This document shows positions 9,636 to 18,352 of a stretch of DNA of 35,492 nucleotides, in pieces. The notes below the pieces were generated by a model, which saw only the letters and a program-made list of their open reading frames with translations, had not been told where the DNA came from and did no database searches. Position 1 is the stretch's first letter. Each line of letters begins with the position of its first letter. Where the stretch lies: assembly GCA_021847245.1 (NCBI GenBank), contig JAJZUC010000025.1, positions 1 through 35,492 on the forward strand. The letters are read 5' to 3'. This DNA is from Deltaproteobacteria bacterium. Lineage in GTDB: Bacteria; Desulfobacterota; Desulfuromonadia; Geobacterales; Geobacteraceae. Position numbers and translations under genes: made by a program.

Positions 9636-10274
9636 TCAGGCAGATGAGGTTGCGTGGTTCCTGAACTTCAGGGCCAGTGGCGCCAACTGTGCTCGGCTGG
9701 TTATATTGGCCTTTTTGAAGATGCGGCTCAAGTGGGTTTTGACGGTGCGTTCGCTGATGTTGAGTTGCGTGGCGATTTCTCTGTTTTTGCACCCCTCAGC
9801 GATGAGGAGCACGATCTCTTGCTCTTTTTTGCTGAATCTTTCACATCCCGCAAGGGTTATTGATAGGGGGGGATTGTGGAGCAACGCCTTGAGCTTGACG
9901 TTGTCGACCCAGACCTGGCCGTCGCGGATTGCATGCAAAGCTTTATGGAAGAGTTCGCTGCCGGTGTCGGTTGAAATCACACCATGCAGTTTGTGGGTGA
10001 AAAGGAGTCTGACAACCTCCTCTTCGGCCAAGCCGGTGTCGATCAGGATGACTTTCGCGCCACTCCACGAGACCGGTAGGGATTCTTCCAGGGCGGGGGC
10101 ATCGACGAGAATCTTGTCAGGCTCAAATCCGGTGCTTTTGTCCAGATTGTGGGGCACCATCGTCTTGTAGGTTCCAGCGTCCTTCTCCATGAATTCCTGC
10201 AATGCTTCGCAGAGGATCCGGCTGCTCAGGTTGATCAAAACTTTCATCCGCGGCGTTTCCGAGATGCCGTCCAT
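9636..10274 (-). CDS. LuxR/NarL-type regulator with degenerate receiver domain
   Basis: The C-terminal ~60 residues are a clear LuxR/NarL helix-turn-helix: FSKKEQEIVLLIAEGCKNREIA, then LNISERTVKTHLSRIFKK. The N-terminal ~120 residues keep the outline of a response-regulator receiver (MKVLINLSSRILCEALQEF..., ILVDAP, VILIDTG, GVISTDTGSELFHKALHAIRDGQVWVD). The paired acidic residues after strand 1 are replaced by N/S, and the conserved Lys of strand 5 is missing; an Asp remains in ILVDAP. Normal phosphorylation therefore looks doubtful. I chose the ATG at 10274 because GGGAGG lies four bases upstream; an upstream ATG at 10358 has no close ribosome-binding site. No kinase gene is adjacent. Its own upstream DNA holds two large palindromes. 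Confidence 0.82.
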   Translation of the reverse strand: MDGISETPRMKVLINLSSRILCEALQEFMEKDAGTYKTMVPHNLDKSTGFEPDKILVDAPALEESLPVSWSGAKVILIDTGLAEEEVVRLLFTHKLHGVISTDTGSELFHKALHAIRDGQVWVDNVKLKALLHNPPLSITLAGCERFSKKEQEIVLLIAEGCKNREIATQLNISERTVKTHLSRIFKKANITSRAQLAPLALKFRNHATSSA

Positions 10275-10503
10275 TTTGCCTCCCAGTTGCCCTCCCAGAC
10301 CGAACGCAACGATAGTTCGCTTGCAAGTGCGGACAGCGCTACAGATAGAACAACTCATGGAGAACTATAACTCCTTACAATCGTAATTCAAGGGGCAAAA
10401 TGAGTGGCGACCAACAAAAGGGCGCAGTGTCAGGTTTCCAAGATGGTAAGATGAGGGGAATTGCCGAGCAGGGGGGGACTCGATCCCCTCTGCCCTCTAT
10501 CGT

Positions 10504-10517
10504 GATGTCATGACATC
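10504..10517. promoter_or_regulatory. 14-bp perfect palindrome GATGTCATGACATC
   Basis: This perfect dyad lies in the 359-bp gap between the LuxR-type gene (start 10274) and the second HTH gene (end 10634). Its size and symmetry suit a dimeric regulator site, for example for the LuxR-type protein encoded just downstream. There is no direct evidence of binding. Confidence 0.4.
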
Positions 10518-10558
10518 CAGGACGAAATCCGGAGCCGCACGGCGGTAGTATCTTAGTC

Positions 10559-10611
10559 TGTTCAATAACTTTGAACGTTCAAAATTTTTGAACGATAGAT
10601 TTTATTGAACA
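10559..10611. promoter_or_regulatory. 53-bp nested palindrome built from GTTCAA/TTGAAC
   Basis: Outer arms TGTTCAATAA and TTATTGAACA (10 bp, perfect) flank inner arms CGTTCAAAA and TTTTGAACG (9 bp, perfect) around one central base, with 7 unpaired bases between arms on each side. GTTCAA/TTGAAC hexamers begin at 10560, 10571, 10576, 10588 and 10605. It starts 23 bp past the stop of the second HTH gene and upstream of the LuxR-type gene. It could be a multi-site operator or the boundary of the HTH unit. The absence of a following T-run argues against a simple terminator. Confidence 0.5.
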
Positions 10612-10633
10612 AGGTATAGTTTGGGCATCTTTA

Positions 10634-11113
10634 TCAAGACCGCTCTTGAAGTTCACGAATACTCATCACAAGAAATTGCTCGATCCGCTGAAGACTCTTG
10701 TTGAACGGTCGCCGTTCTCCACTCAGCCACTCTTGGAGTTGATCGGGATGGCGATTCATCTGCCTGCCCAGTTCGATCAGGGTAAGGCCCTTCACTTTCT
10801 TGTACCACGCAAGCCGGTCGATAGTATCATCAGGACAATCAAACGGAATGTACCCTAGAAAATCGATGATTTTCGGGTTATATTGCAGTTCCGGTTCGAC
10901 GCCATGTTCCCAGTTCCAGATGGTGGACTCAGTGACACCGATGATCTCGGCAACCTCACGTTGGAGGAGACCGAGATCCATTCGTTTTTTCCTGATGTAC
11001 TCGCCGATGGTCAGGGGATGCTCGGGATAACCGGGAAGTGGCTGTTTTTGCAGGGTAATGGCGATTGAAAAAGTGTGGCGGCGGGAGAGCGAAAAGTAGG
11101 AAAAGGTGCACAC
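10634..11113 (-). CDS. HTH (XRE-like) DNA-binding protein, intact copy 2
   Basis: The product has a helix-turn-helix near residues 45-80 (RKKRMDLGLLQREVAEIIGV, then TESTIWNWEHG). A conserved second half contains IDFLGYIPFD, DRLAWYKKVKGLTLIELGRQM and EWLSGERRPFNKSLQRIEQFL, which looks like a second, degenerate HTH. I recognise the family from other Geobacter-like genomes but not its function. The N-terminus is uncertain. The only in-frame upstream start is a GTG at 11113 with a weak purine tract, and that stretch is conserved in copy 1 at the nucleotide level too, so it may be real. The gene is head-to-head with a comM C-terminal fragment, exactly as in copy 1. A 53-bp palindrome follows its stop codon. 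Confidence 0.75.
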   Translation of the reverse strand: MCTFSYFSLSRRHTFSIAITLQKQPLPGYPEHPLTIGEYIRKKRMDLGLLQREVAEIIGVTESTIWNWEHGVEPELQYNPKIIDFLGYIPFDCPDDTIDRLAWYKKVKGLTLIELGRQMNRHPDQLQEWLSGERRPFNKSLQRIEQFLVMSIRELQERS

Positions 11114-11595
11114 ACCCCTGCCCCTGCGGCTACCTGGGCGACCCCCTCCATCCCTGCTCCTGCACCCCCCTCATGGTTCAGCGCTACCGCTCCCGCATCT
11201 CGGGGCCGCTGCTCGACCGGATCGACATCCATATCGAAGTCCCGGCCGTCAAGTACCGCGAGCTGGCCGAGCGGAGCGAAGGAGAGAGCTCCGGCGCCAT
11301 CGGCAGCCGTGTGGAGCAGGCTCGCGAGGTCCAGCGGGAGCGCTTCCGCGGCACCAAAGTCCACAGCAACGCCCAGATGACCCCCCGTTTCATCAAGAAG
11401 TTCTGCGAGCCTGACGCCGCCGGCAGCCGGCTACTGGAACTGGTCACCGACCGCCTGGGGCTCTCGGCCCGCTCTTACAGCCGCATCCTCAAGGTTGCCC
11501 GCACCATTGCCGACCTGGCGGGAAGCGACTCCATCCGGGAGCAGCACATCGCCGAGGCGATTCAGTACAGGAGTCTGGATAGGAAAACGAGCTAA
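11113..11595 (+). pseudogene. comM: ComM/YifB C-terminal fragment, copy 2
   Basis: This frame encodes the last ~160 residues of ComM/YifB: HPCPCGYLGDPLHPCSCTP, then YRSRISGPLLDRIDIHIEVP, and the C-terminal Mg-chelatase-like domain ending EAIQYRSLDRK. The complete gene would carry about 350 more residues with the ATPase core; none of that is here. Homology to comM begins at the codons for CPCGY, immediately beside the 5' end of the opposite-strand HTH gene. It has higher GC than copy 1 and differs at about one residue in five, which argues for independent drift after an old event. No ribosome-binding site is seen at an internal ATG (MVQRYRSR). Probably non-functional. Confidence 0.75.
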
Positions 11596-11671
11596 ACGCT
11601 CGGAGTTATCGATACAGTCGTCGGCGCGGCCTTTTCATTAACTTGGTTTTCTTTCATGTAACCATTGGTCC

Positions 11672-11957
11672 ACAGACTCAAGGGGTTCAACTTCTTCGAT
11701 AAGACCAAGCAAACCATGCTGCGCTCCCCGCAACGTCCAGAGTTCAACCTGAAAGGAATGCGCCACGCCGATCTCAAGCCGTTTTTGCCGCATCTCCCCT
11801 TATAGAGCGCCACCCGCCAGTTGTGGAGATTGCGCAAGTTTGGATTCATCAAAAGGTCGCCGGCACGTACTGCTACTACCTCACCCAGCTTGGTCGCAGT
11901 GTTTTGCCACCCCCTGCCGTTTGGCCGAGGAGACCATTGTCCCGACCCTTGCCTGAC
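11672..11957 (+). pseudogene. Degenerate winged-helix-like gene remnant
   Basis: A coding trace can be followed through three lesions. The frame reads FDKTKQTMLRSPQRPEFNLK and DLKPFLPHL, meets TAG at about 11803, and resumes in frame as TRQLWRLRKFGFIKR. It shifts frame near 11855 to VAGTYCYYLTQLGRSVL, then shifts again to end AEETIVPTLA and TGA at 11957. The order helix, RLRKFGFIKR, TYCYYLTQLGR is the look of a winged-helix domain with its wing. I cannot name the family. The remnant lies between the comM fragment and the broken threonine dehydratase and fills most of the 371-bp gap there. Confidence 0.5.
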
Positions 11958-11966
11958 AAAGTCTGC

Positions 11967-13175
11967 TCAGCTTTTGTAAAAAGTAGAGTCGTAAGAGACT
12001 GTATACCCCCGCCCATTCAGATGGTCAATTACCTCCCGTATATGCTCGTATCCCCGCGTCTTCAGCTCCGTTTTCCCGAGGGGGAGGGGGATGGAGCGGC
12101 GGTCGTGGGCGATGAGGTGAACATTGGCCTTCTTAGTGGCAATGTCTGTCGCGAGCATTGCCAGTGAGCCCGGGAGGTCCTCCAGCTCCACCTTGAGCTT
12201 CAGATAGCGCCCTGCTGCCACGAGACCCCGCTCTACCACCATGGCGATGGTCCTGACGTCGATGTTTTCCCCGACAGGACGCAGAGTCTTGCCGCTCAGC
12301 CCCCGTACCCGGGTGTTCAGCAAAGCTGCCAGGGTCATCGCCCTTGCCCCTTCCACCAGTTGCTTGGTCCGCTCCAGGACGGCCACGATCGCCTGGGCGA
12401 TCTCCTCCTCTTCCACCAGCACTACCTCGTCCACGAAGGCCTGGACGATGGGAAAGGTGTTCTTCCCCACCCGTTTCACCGCAATGCCGTCCGCTAGGCT
12501 CACCGCCAGGGGAGTCTCGACAATCCGCCCTTTTTTCAGGGAATAGTGCATGGAGGGCGCGGCAGCGGACTCCACGTCGATCACCCGGACGTGGGGATGG
12601 GTCTCCTTTATGGCCGTGGCTATGCCGGAAATCAGCCCGGCGCCGCCGATGGGGACGATAAGATTCGCAAGGTCCGGGAGCTCTTCCAGCACCTCCAGGC
12701 CGATGGTTCCCTGACCGGCCATGACCAGCGGGTCGTCGAAGGGGTGGACGAACAAGGCGCGGCTCGCCTTTTCCGCCTCACGGGCCGCCGCATAGGCCTC
12801 GTCAAAGTTGTGGCCGGCCAGTACCACGTCGGCGCCGTAGTCCCTGGTGGAAAGGACCTTCTGGGGCGGGGTGCTCTCCGACATGAAGACCGTTGCCTTG
12901 ACCCCCAGCAGGTCGGCTTAGAAGGCAACTCCCTGGGCATGGTTTCCCGCCGATGCGGTGATTACCCCGTTCGCCAGGTCTTCTCTTTTCTGGACGGTCA
13001 TGAAGTTGAGGGCGCCGCGTATCTTGAAGGCACCGGTCCGCTGCAGGTTCTCGCACTTGAACAAGATTGGCACCCCCAGCATTTCGCTGAAGTGATGTGA
13101 AGGAATCAGCTCGGTGCGGCGCACCCATTTCTTCAGCCGGTTGGCGGCTTCTTGGATCAGACTGTAAGAGAGCAT
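11967..13175 (-). pseudogene. Threonine dehydratase with one in-frame TAA
   Basis: Threonine dehydratase converts threonine to 2-oxobutyrate with pyridoxal phosphate. The reading frame covers a whole ~402-codon, short-form (TdcB/IlvA type) enzyme. It has the PLP lysine region (TGAFKIRGALNF), SAGNHAQGVAF, a Gly-rich phosphate loop (PIGGAGLISG) and a C-terminal ACT domain (LKVELEDLPGSLAMLATDIA). It is interrupted by a single TAA at 12918-12920, between GVAF and ADLLGV, with the frame unchanged on both sides. Homologues would have Ser or Ala here, so one substitution (for example TCA to TAA) explains it. The upstream piece is only 85 residues, and the larger piece lacks the catalytic lysine. A different, intact ilvA at 24207 could supply the activity. 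Confidence 0.8.
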
Positions 13176-13324
13176 AAGATCCTCGATAGAGGAGGCGTTG
13201 AAAAATGTTGTGGTGATTACCGCACCTGCAAGGGGGGGCGACGTTCAGCCTTTGGGATAGATTGAACCCTTAGGCTTGGACAGCCGGCATCGAGCAAATC
13301 AGAAAAGAGCTGAAGGCATGATAA

Positions 13325-13765
13325 TCAGGCGGGAACCCCTTCCGGATGCTCGCTCCCCGTGCGGTATCTCTGGGTGGATTCGCCTATGGCGATGACTTCT
13401 CCCTTGTCGTTGATGACCTCGGCAGTGGCCACATAGATCTTTCGCCCGCCGGCACGTTTGCGTCCGATTGCCTGGATGATCCCCCCTGAGGCCTGGCCGG
13501 TGAAGCTGGTGGTGAGCGACAGCGTTACCGCTTTTCGCACATGACCGGGTCTGGTGCAGTAGCAGCCGGCATAACCGCAGACGCAGTCAATCAGGGTAGT
13601 GATGACACCGCCATGCAGCACTTTGGATCGGTTCATGTGCTGGTGGCCGATCTCCAGTTCCACGACGGCATAATCGAGGCTCCATTCCACCAGGCGAAAG
13701 CCGACGAGATTGCGGAATCCGCTCTCGATATCATGTATCATCCCGTCATCCCGTGTTTGATGCAT
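13325..13765 (-). CDS. PaaI-family hotdog-fold thioesterase
   Basis: The 146-residue product has the hotdog pattern of PaaI/YbgC-like acyl-CoA thioesterases. It shows LVGFRLVEWSLDYAVVELEIG, then HMNRSKVLHGGVITTLIDCVCGYA with the HGG turn and the following acidic residue, and a C-terminal strand set (VTLSLTTSFTGQASGGIIQAIGRKRAGGRKIYVATAEV). Such enzymes release free acids from acyl-CoA or aryl-CoA, often as a safety valve when CoA is trapped in a pathway. AGGT lies six bases upstream of the ATG. It follows livF by 31 bp and is probably the last gene of the iclR-acyl-CoA dehydrogenase-liv operon, which supports a role with the same CoA thioesters. Substrate unknown. Confidence 0.85.
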   Translation of the reverse strand: MHQTRDDGMIHDIESGFRNLVGFRLVEWSLDYAVVELEIGHQHMNRSKVLHGGVITTLIDCVCGYAGCYCTRPGHVRKAVTLSLTTSFTGQASGGIIQAIGRKRAGGRKIYVATAEVINDKGEVIAIGESTQRYRTGSEHPEGVPA

Positions 13766-13796
13766 GTACTACCTCGTAAGTTTGTGATCGATGTTT

Positions 13797-14490
<694 letters not shown>

Positions 14491-14498
<8 letters not shown>

Positions 14499-15204
14499 GA
14501 CCGCCCCCCGTATAGCTTCTTATCACCTCCGGATCGCTGAAGACCTCCTGCGGGGTGCCGTCGGCGATCAGCTGGCCGTAGTTCAGGACGCAGACCCTGG
14601 GGCAGAGGTTGGAGATGGTCTCGATGTCGTGCTCGATGATCAGGATGCTGATCCGGTACCTCGCGTGGAGTTCCGTCAGGGTCTTCATGAAGGAGCGCTT
14701 GCTGGCGGTCTCAAGCCCTGCCAGCACCTCGTCCAGGAGAAGGAGCCTGGGGTCGGTCGCCAGGGCCTTCCCCACCTCCAGGGCCTTCAGCTCCGAGAGG
14801 GAGAGCTCCGTGGCCGCGTCCCGGTCGGCCTTGTCCGAGAGGTGGAGAAAGGAGAGGATCTCGTCCACCTTCGCCTCGTCCACCCTCCCGGCACCGAAGC
14901 GCTGGGCCACGAGGAGATTCTGCCGCACGGTGAGCTCGTGCATCGGCTGGGGGATCTGGAAGGTGCGGCCGATCCCCATCCTGGCCCTCTTGTACATGGG
15001 GGCCTTCAGGATGTCGGCCTCCTCGAAGGAGGCCCTTCCTGCGGTCGGCCTGACCAGGCCTGAGATTGCGTTGAACAGGGTGGTCTTGCCGGCGCCGTTT
15101 GGCCCCACAAGCCCCACCACCTCCTGGGCGCCGATCGAAAGGGAGACCCCCTTTACGGCGGTAAGGCCTCCGAACTGCACGGTAATGGCGTCTAGTCTCA
15201 GCAT
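14491..15204 (-). CDS. livG: Liv-type ABC transporter ATP-binding protein LivG
   Basis: This 237-residue ATPase has Walker A (GPNGAGKTTLFNAISG), the LivG-type Q-loop (GIGRTFQIPQPM), Walker B (PRLLLLDEVLAGL) and the switch His (IIEHDIE). The ABC signature reads LSLSELKALEVGKAL instead of LSxGE/Q. Replacement of the signature glycine by serine also occurs in a subset of Liv-like ATPases, so this is notable rather than proof of inactivity. The start codon overlaps the end of livM by 7 bp and the gene overlaps livF by 8 bp, which indicates tight translational coupling. It forms the heterodimeric ATPase with LivF. Confidence 0.92.
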
Positions 15205-16184
15205 ACCGACTCCGTTCGCGGGTCGCGGCACCCCCTTGGCTGCCGCACCCACTGAAGTTTCTTGGCGAGAAGGGGGATGAGGCCATCGGGGGCAAAGAGG
15301 ATCATCACCCCCAGAAGCACGCCGAAGATGATCTGATGCCCCGAGGGGATGAGACTCTTGAAGACGAGCTGGTCGACCGTGTAGACCACCACCGCCCCCA
15401 CCAGGGGGCCGGTGAGGGTGCGGTAGCCGCCGAAGATGGCCGCCACCACCGGGAGCATGGTCCAACCGCTGCTGAACGCATAGTCGGGCTCCAGGAAGTT
15501 GATGCAGTGGGCGTTGAACGCCCCCACCACCCCGGTCATGAAGGCGGAGAGAAAGAGCATCAGGGCCTTGAGAAGGGTGCTGTGCACCCCCACGACGCGG
15601 GTGGCGTCCTCGCTGTCGTGCATGGCGCGCAGGGCATAGCCGTAGTAGCTGTTGCGTATCCGGGCATAGACCAGGGCGAAGAGAAGGACGATGGTGACGA
15701 TCACCAGATACCCCCCGACCTTGCTGCCGAAGTCGTAGCCCAGCACCCTCGGGAGGGTGGGGATCCCGAGAATCCCCCCGGCTCCGCCAGTGATGGTGGT
15801 GAACTCGGTGGCGAGGATCTTGAAGATATGGGCGTAGGCCAGGACCGCCAGGGCGAAGTAGGGGCCCGAGAGGCGAAGGGCCGGCAGGACCGCAACCGCG
15901 GCGACCGCGGCCCCTGCCCCCCCGAGGAGCATGGCGGCAAAGACCGGCACCCCGAGCTTCATCGTCACGATGGCCGAGATGTAGGAGCCGACCCCGAAGA
16001 AGGCGGCATGGCCGAAACTGACCATCCCCCCGAGGTTCCCGAGAAGCGCCCAGGCGAGCGCCACCCCGGCGATGATGAGCGCTGCCACCAGGATGCTCAT
16101 CACGTAGTTGTTCCCCGCAAGGGCGAACGGCACCACTCCGTAGAGAACGATCACCAAAAGCGGAATCAGCACGCGCACTCTCAT
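15198..16184 (-). CDS. livM: Liv-type ABC transporter permease LivM
   Basis: The 328-residue membrane protein has about nine hydrophobic segments and the LivM family stretch LALAWALLGNLGGMVSFGHAAFFGVGSY, plus a cytoplasmic loop IRNSYYGYALRAMHDSEDATRVVG (the EAA-like contact with the ATPase) and GGYRTLTGPLVGA. The ATG at 16184 is preceded by AAGGAGG and overlaps the livH stop as ATGA. The open frame runs on upstream to 16586, but that extension is antisense-like GC-rich noise over livH. The C-terminus is basic (LLAKKLQWVRQPRGC). With LivH it forms the transmembrane channel. Confidence 0.92.
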   Translation of the reverse strand: MRVRVLIPLLVIVLYGVVPFALAGNNYVMSILVAALIIAGVALAWALLGNLGGMVSFGHAAFFGVGSYISAIVTMKLGVPVFAAMLLGGAGAAVAAVAVLPALRLSGPYFALAVLAYAHIFKILATEFTTITGGAGGILGIPTLPRVLGYDFGSKVGGYLVIVTIVLLFALVYARIRNSYYGYALRAMHDSEDATRVVGVHSTLLKALMLFLSAFMTGVVGAFNAHCINFLEPDYAFSSGWTMLPVVAAIFGGYRTLTGPLVGAVVVYTVDQLVFKSLIPSGHQIIFGVLLGVMILFAPDGLIPLLAKKLQWVRQPRGCRDPRTESVC

Positions 16185-17053
16185 CCTCGCCTCCTTGCAG
16201 CGCCGAAGAGTCCATTCGGCAGAACGAACAGCACCAGGAGAAAGAGCGCCATGCCGGTCAACTCCTGGATGGCCGAACTGTAGAGGGTCACGGTCAGGGC
16301 CTCCACGACCCCGATCAGGACCGCCCCGACCAGAACGCCGGGAATCGAGCCTATTCCCGCCAGGACCGTGATGATGAAGGCCTTGGTGGTGAGTGAGGCG
16401 CCCAGGGCCGGCTGGATCACGCCGGTGGAGTAGATCGCTACCCCGGCCACCGAGGCGAGGATCCCGGCCACCACAAAGGAGACCACCTCGGTGCGGTGGG
16501 GATTTATTCCCATGAGCTTCGCCGCGTCCCGGTTGGAGGAGACCGCCCGCACCGCCCTGCCGTACCAGCTGCGGGAGAGCCACCACCAGAGCGCCGCCAC
16601 CAGCACCATGCTCGCCACGAAGAAGCCGAGCTCGCTCCGCATGCTGTAGAGGGGGCCGAGGACCACCGGCTCCTGGAAGCCGGGGGCAGAGGTTGAGTGG
16701 ATATCGGCCGACCAGATGATGAGGGCCGCATTGGTGAGGATGATGCCGATGCCGAAGGTAAGTATCAGCGAGTTCAACTCCCGGTTTCTGGAGATGCGGG
16801 AGACCAGGAAGTAGACGACAACGGCGATCAGGCAGGCCACCACAAGGGCGAGGGGCGTTGCCAGGAGCGGGTTCACGGCAAGCCTGTTCTCCATCACGTA
16901 GGCCATGTAGGCGGACAAAAGGACCATCTCGCCGTGGGCGAGGTTGATGATCTTCATGGTCCCGAACACCAGGGCGAGCCCCAGGGCGATCAGGGCGTAG
17001 GAGCCTCCGGAGAGAAGGCCCGAATAGAGCGACTGCAGGATGAGGGCTGTCAT
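16181..17053 (-). CDS. livH: Liv-type ABC transporter permease LivH
   Basis: The 290-residue permease has the LivH signature start (LILQSLYSGLLSGGSYALIALGLALVFGTMKIINLAHGEMVLL), multiple transmembrane segments and the coupling loop WYGRAVRAVSSNRDAAKLMGI. It ends in ARRRG with a TGA that overlaps the livM start by four bases. It is 73 bp downstream of livJ1, and the gap carries a GC-rich hairpin (17087-17117) that also occurs after livJ2. The second binding-protein locus has no permease, so this LivHM pair probably serves both binding proteins. Confidence 0.93.
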   Translation of the reverse strand: MTALILQSLYSGLLSGGSYALIALGLALVFGTMKIINLAHGEMVLLSAYMAYVMENRLAVNPLLATPLALVVACLIAVVVYFLVSRISRNRELNSLILTFGIGIILTNAALIIWSADIHSTSAPGFQEPVVLGPLYSMRSELGFFVASMVLVAALWWWLSRSWYGRAVRAVSSNRDAAKLMGINPHRTEVVSFVVAGILASVAGVAIYSTGVIQPALGASLTTKAFIITVLAGIGSIPGVLVGAVLIGVVEALTVTLYSSAIQELTGMALFLLVLFVLPNGLFGAARRRG

Positions 17054-17086
17054 GCGTGTGCCTCCGAATCGGCTGCTGCGGGTTAC

Positions 17087-17117
17087 GGCGCGGTAGAGAA
17101 AGACCCCTAACCGCGCC
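17087..17117 (-). other. Intercistronic hairpin after livJ1
   Basis: GGCGCGGT (17087-17094) pairs with ACCGCGCC (17110-17117) around a 15-base loop, in the gap between livJ1 and livH. There is no following U-run, so it is more likely an mRNA-stabilising or attenuating hairpin than a full terminator. Such a structure would allow more binding protein than permease to be made. A stronger homologous hairpin follows livJ2. Confidence 0.55.
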
Positions 17118-17126
17118 TTGTTGCTC

Positions 17127-18296
17127 CTACCAGGGGACTGCCGGATAGTTCATCTTCCCGGTGGCGCTCTCTTTGGGCCAGACGATGATGATCCTGCCGT
17201 TCTGGTGCTGTCCCATCCTTTGCTGGAACAGGGGATTGTCGCCGTTCTTGTCGAATGCGACCTGGCCTATGAGGGTGTTGAGACGGGTCCTGCGCACCTC
17301 ATCGGCAAGCCCTCCCTTTGCCAGGGTCCCCTTCGCGTCGGCACGCTTGATAGCCTCGCACAGGATCTGGGCCTGCACGTAGCCGAACTGTCCCAGGTAG
17401 TCAGGCTCCTTCCTGTAGAGCCTCTTGTAGGAATCGGCGAACTCCTTTCCCTCGGCAGTCCTGAACCCGGCAGGGTAGGGGAGCATGGCGGTACCGTAGA
17501 CATTCGGCATGAGATCGGGAAAGTCGGCGGCCATCTTGGGGGTGGCGAGGGACCAGACACCCACCACCGCCTTGACGGTGGCCGGTCTCAGCACCTTGGC
17601 GGCCCGGAGGATCCCCACGTAGTCGTTTTCGTAGCCAACCATGGCGATGGCCTCGGAACGGTCCTGGAGCTTCACCTTGTTGATGATCGGCTTGAAGTCG
17701 GTGATGGTGGGGTCGAACGGATGCATCGCCACCTTGGCCTTCCTGGCGCGCATCGCTTTGGCTACGTCGTTGGCCAGTTCCGTGGTTGCCTCCTTGGTGG
17801 AATAGACGATCGAGACGGACTTGATACCCATGTCCGTGAAGAGCCCTGCCATGGCCTTGGTGTAGCCTGCGCTGCCGTTGGTGCGGAAGAAGTGCTTCAG
17901 CCCCCGGGCGGTGAGCTCGTTTCCGACCCCGCCGGAAGTCATGTAGACGAGCCCCGCCTTGTTTGCGGCATCGGAGGCCGGGCCGATAATGTTCGAGCCG
18001 TACCCCCCGGTAATGGCCACCACCCCCTGGGAGGCGAGCTTTTCCACCGCGGCCACCGCCTTGGCGGGCGACGACTCGTCGTCAATGGTAACCAGTTTCA
18101 CCTTGTGGCTCGGGTTGTGCCTGTTGAATATCTCCACCCCGACCGTGATCCCTTCGAGGGTGCCGTTGCCCACCCGGGCAAGGGAGCCGGTAAGGGGGAG
18201 TTCCGCCCCCAAGAGGAATTCCTTTGCATCGGCAGTGGAAAGCCCGGGTGCAAGGAGGAGCAGGAGTGCAACTATCTGTCTGAGTATCGATTTCAT
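17127..18296 (-). CDS. livJ: Periplasmic Liv-type substrate-binding protein (LivJ1)
   Basis: The 389-residue protein has a signal peptide (start MKSILRQIVALLLLLAPG, cleavage near ADA-KEF) and a Peripla_BP_6-type fold: LGAELPLTGSLARVGNGTLEG, VTIDDESSPAKAVAAVEKL and GITGGYGSN-like AITGGYGSNIIGPASDAANKAGLVYM. The ATG at 18296 has GGAG at suitable distance; an ATG at 18308 is less well placed. It is about 70% identical by eye to LivJ2 (28319-29497), including the C-terminal KMNYPAVPW/RMNYPAVPW. The pocket segments SGGVGNELTARGLKHFFR differ little between the two, so related ligands are likely. The gene follows an acyl-CoA dehydrogenase gene by 56 bp, pointing to an acid that is degraded through its CoA ester. 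Confidence 0.92.
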   Translation of the reverse strand: MKSILRQIVALLLLLAPGLSTADAKEFLLGAELPLTGSLARVGNGTLEGITVGVEIFNRHNPSHKVKLVTIDDESSPAKAVAAVEKLASQGVVAITGGYGSNIIGPASDAANKAGLVYMTSGGVGNELTARGLKHFFRTNGSAGYTKAMAGLFTDMGIKSVSIVYSTKEATTELANDVAKAMRARKAKVAMHPFDPTITDFKPIINKVKLQDRSEAIAMVGYENDYVGILRAAKVLRPATVKAVVGVWSLATPKMAADFPDLMPNVYGTAMLPYPAGFRTAEGKEFADSYKRLYRKEPDYLGQFGYVQAQILCEAIKRADAKGTLAKGGLADEVRRTRLNTLIGQVAFDKNGDNPLFQQRMGQHQNGRIIIVWPKESATGKMNYPAVPW

Positions 18297-18352
18297 CGCC
18301 GTCTCCATTTCAGTATTGAGAGAAACAAGGATGCAGACACGCTGGATGCTTA

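Noticed and set aside
11592-11852. Minus-strand ORF opposite the winged-helix remnant
   Set aside because: The plus-strand trace has recognisable protein pattern; the minus-strand ORF has none and no start signal.
12918-12920. Recoding (selenocysteine or pyrrolysine) in the threonine dehydratase
   Set aside because: The codon is TAA, not TGA or TAG, and the family has Ser/Ala there.
16185-16586. Upstream in-frame extension of livM
   Set aside because: It overlaps livH on the same strand; the ATG at 16184 has AAGGAGG and the usual ATGA overlap.
17087-17117. Rho-independent terminator between livJ1 and livH
   Set aside because: The stem is good but no U-run follows on the transcript; an attenuating or stabilising hairpin is a better description.
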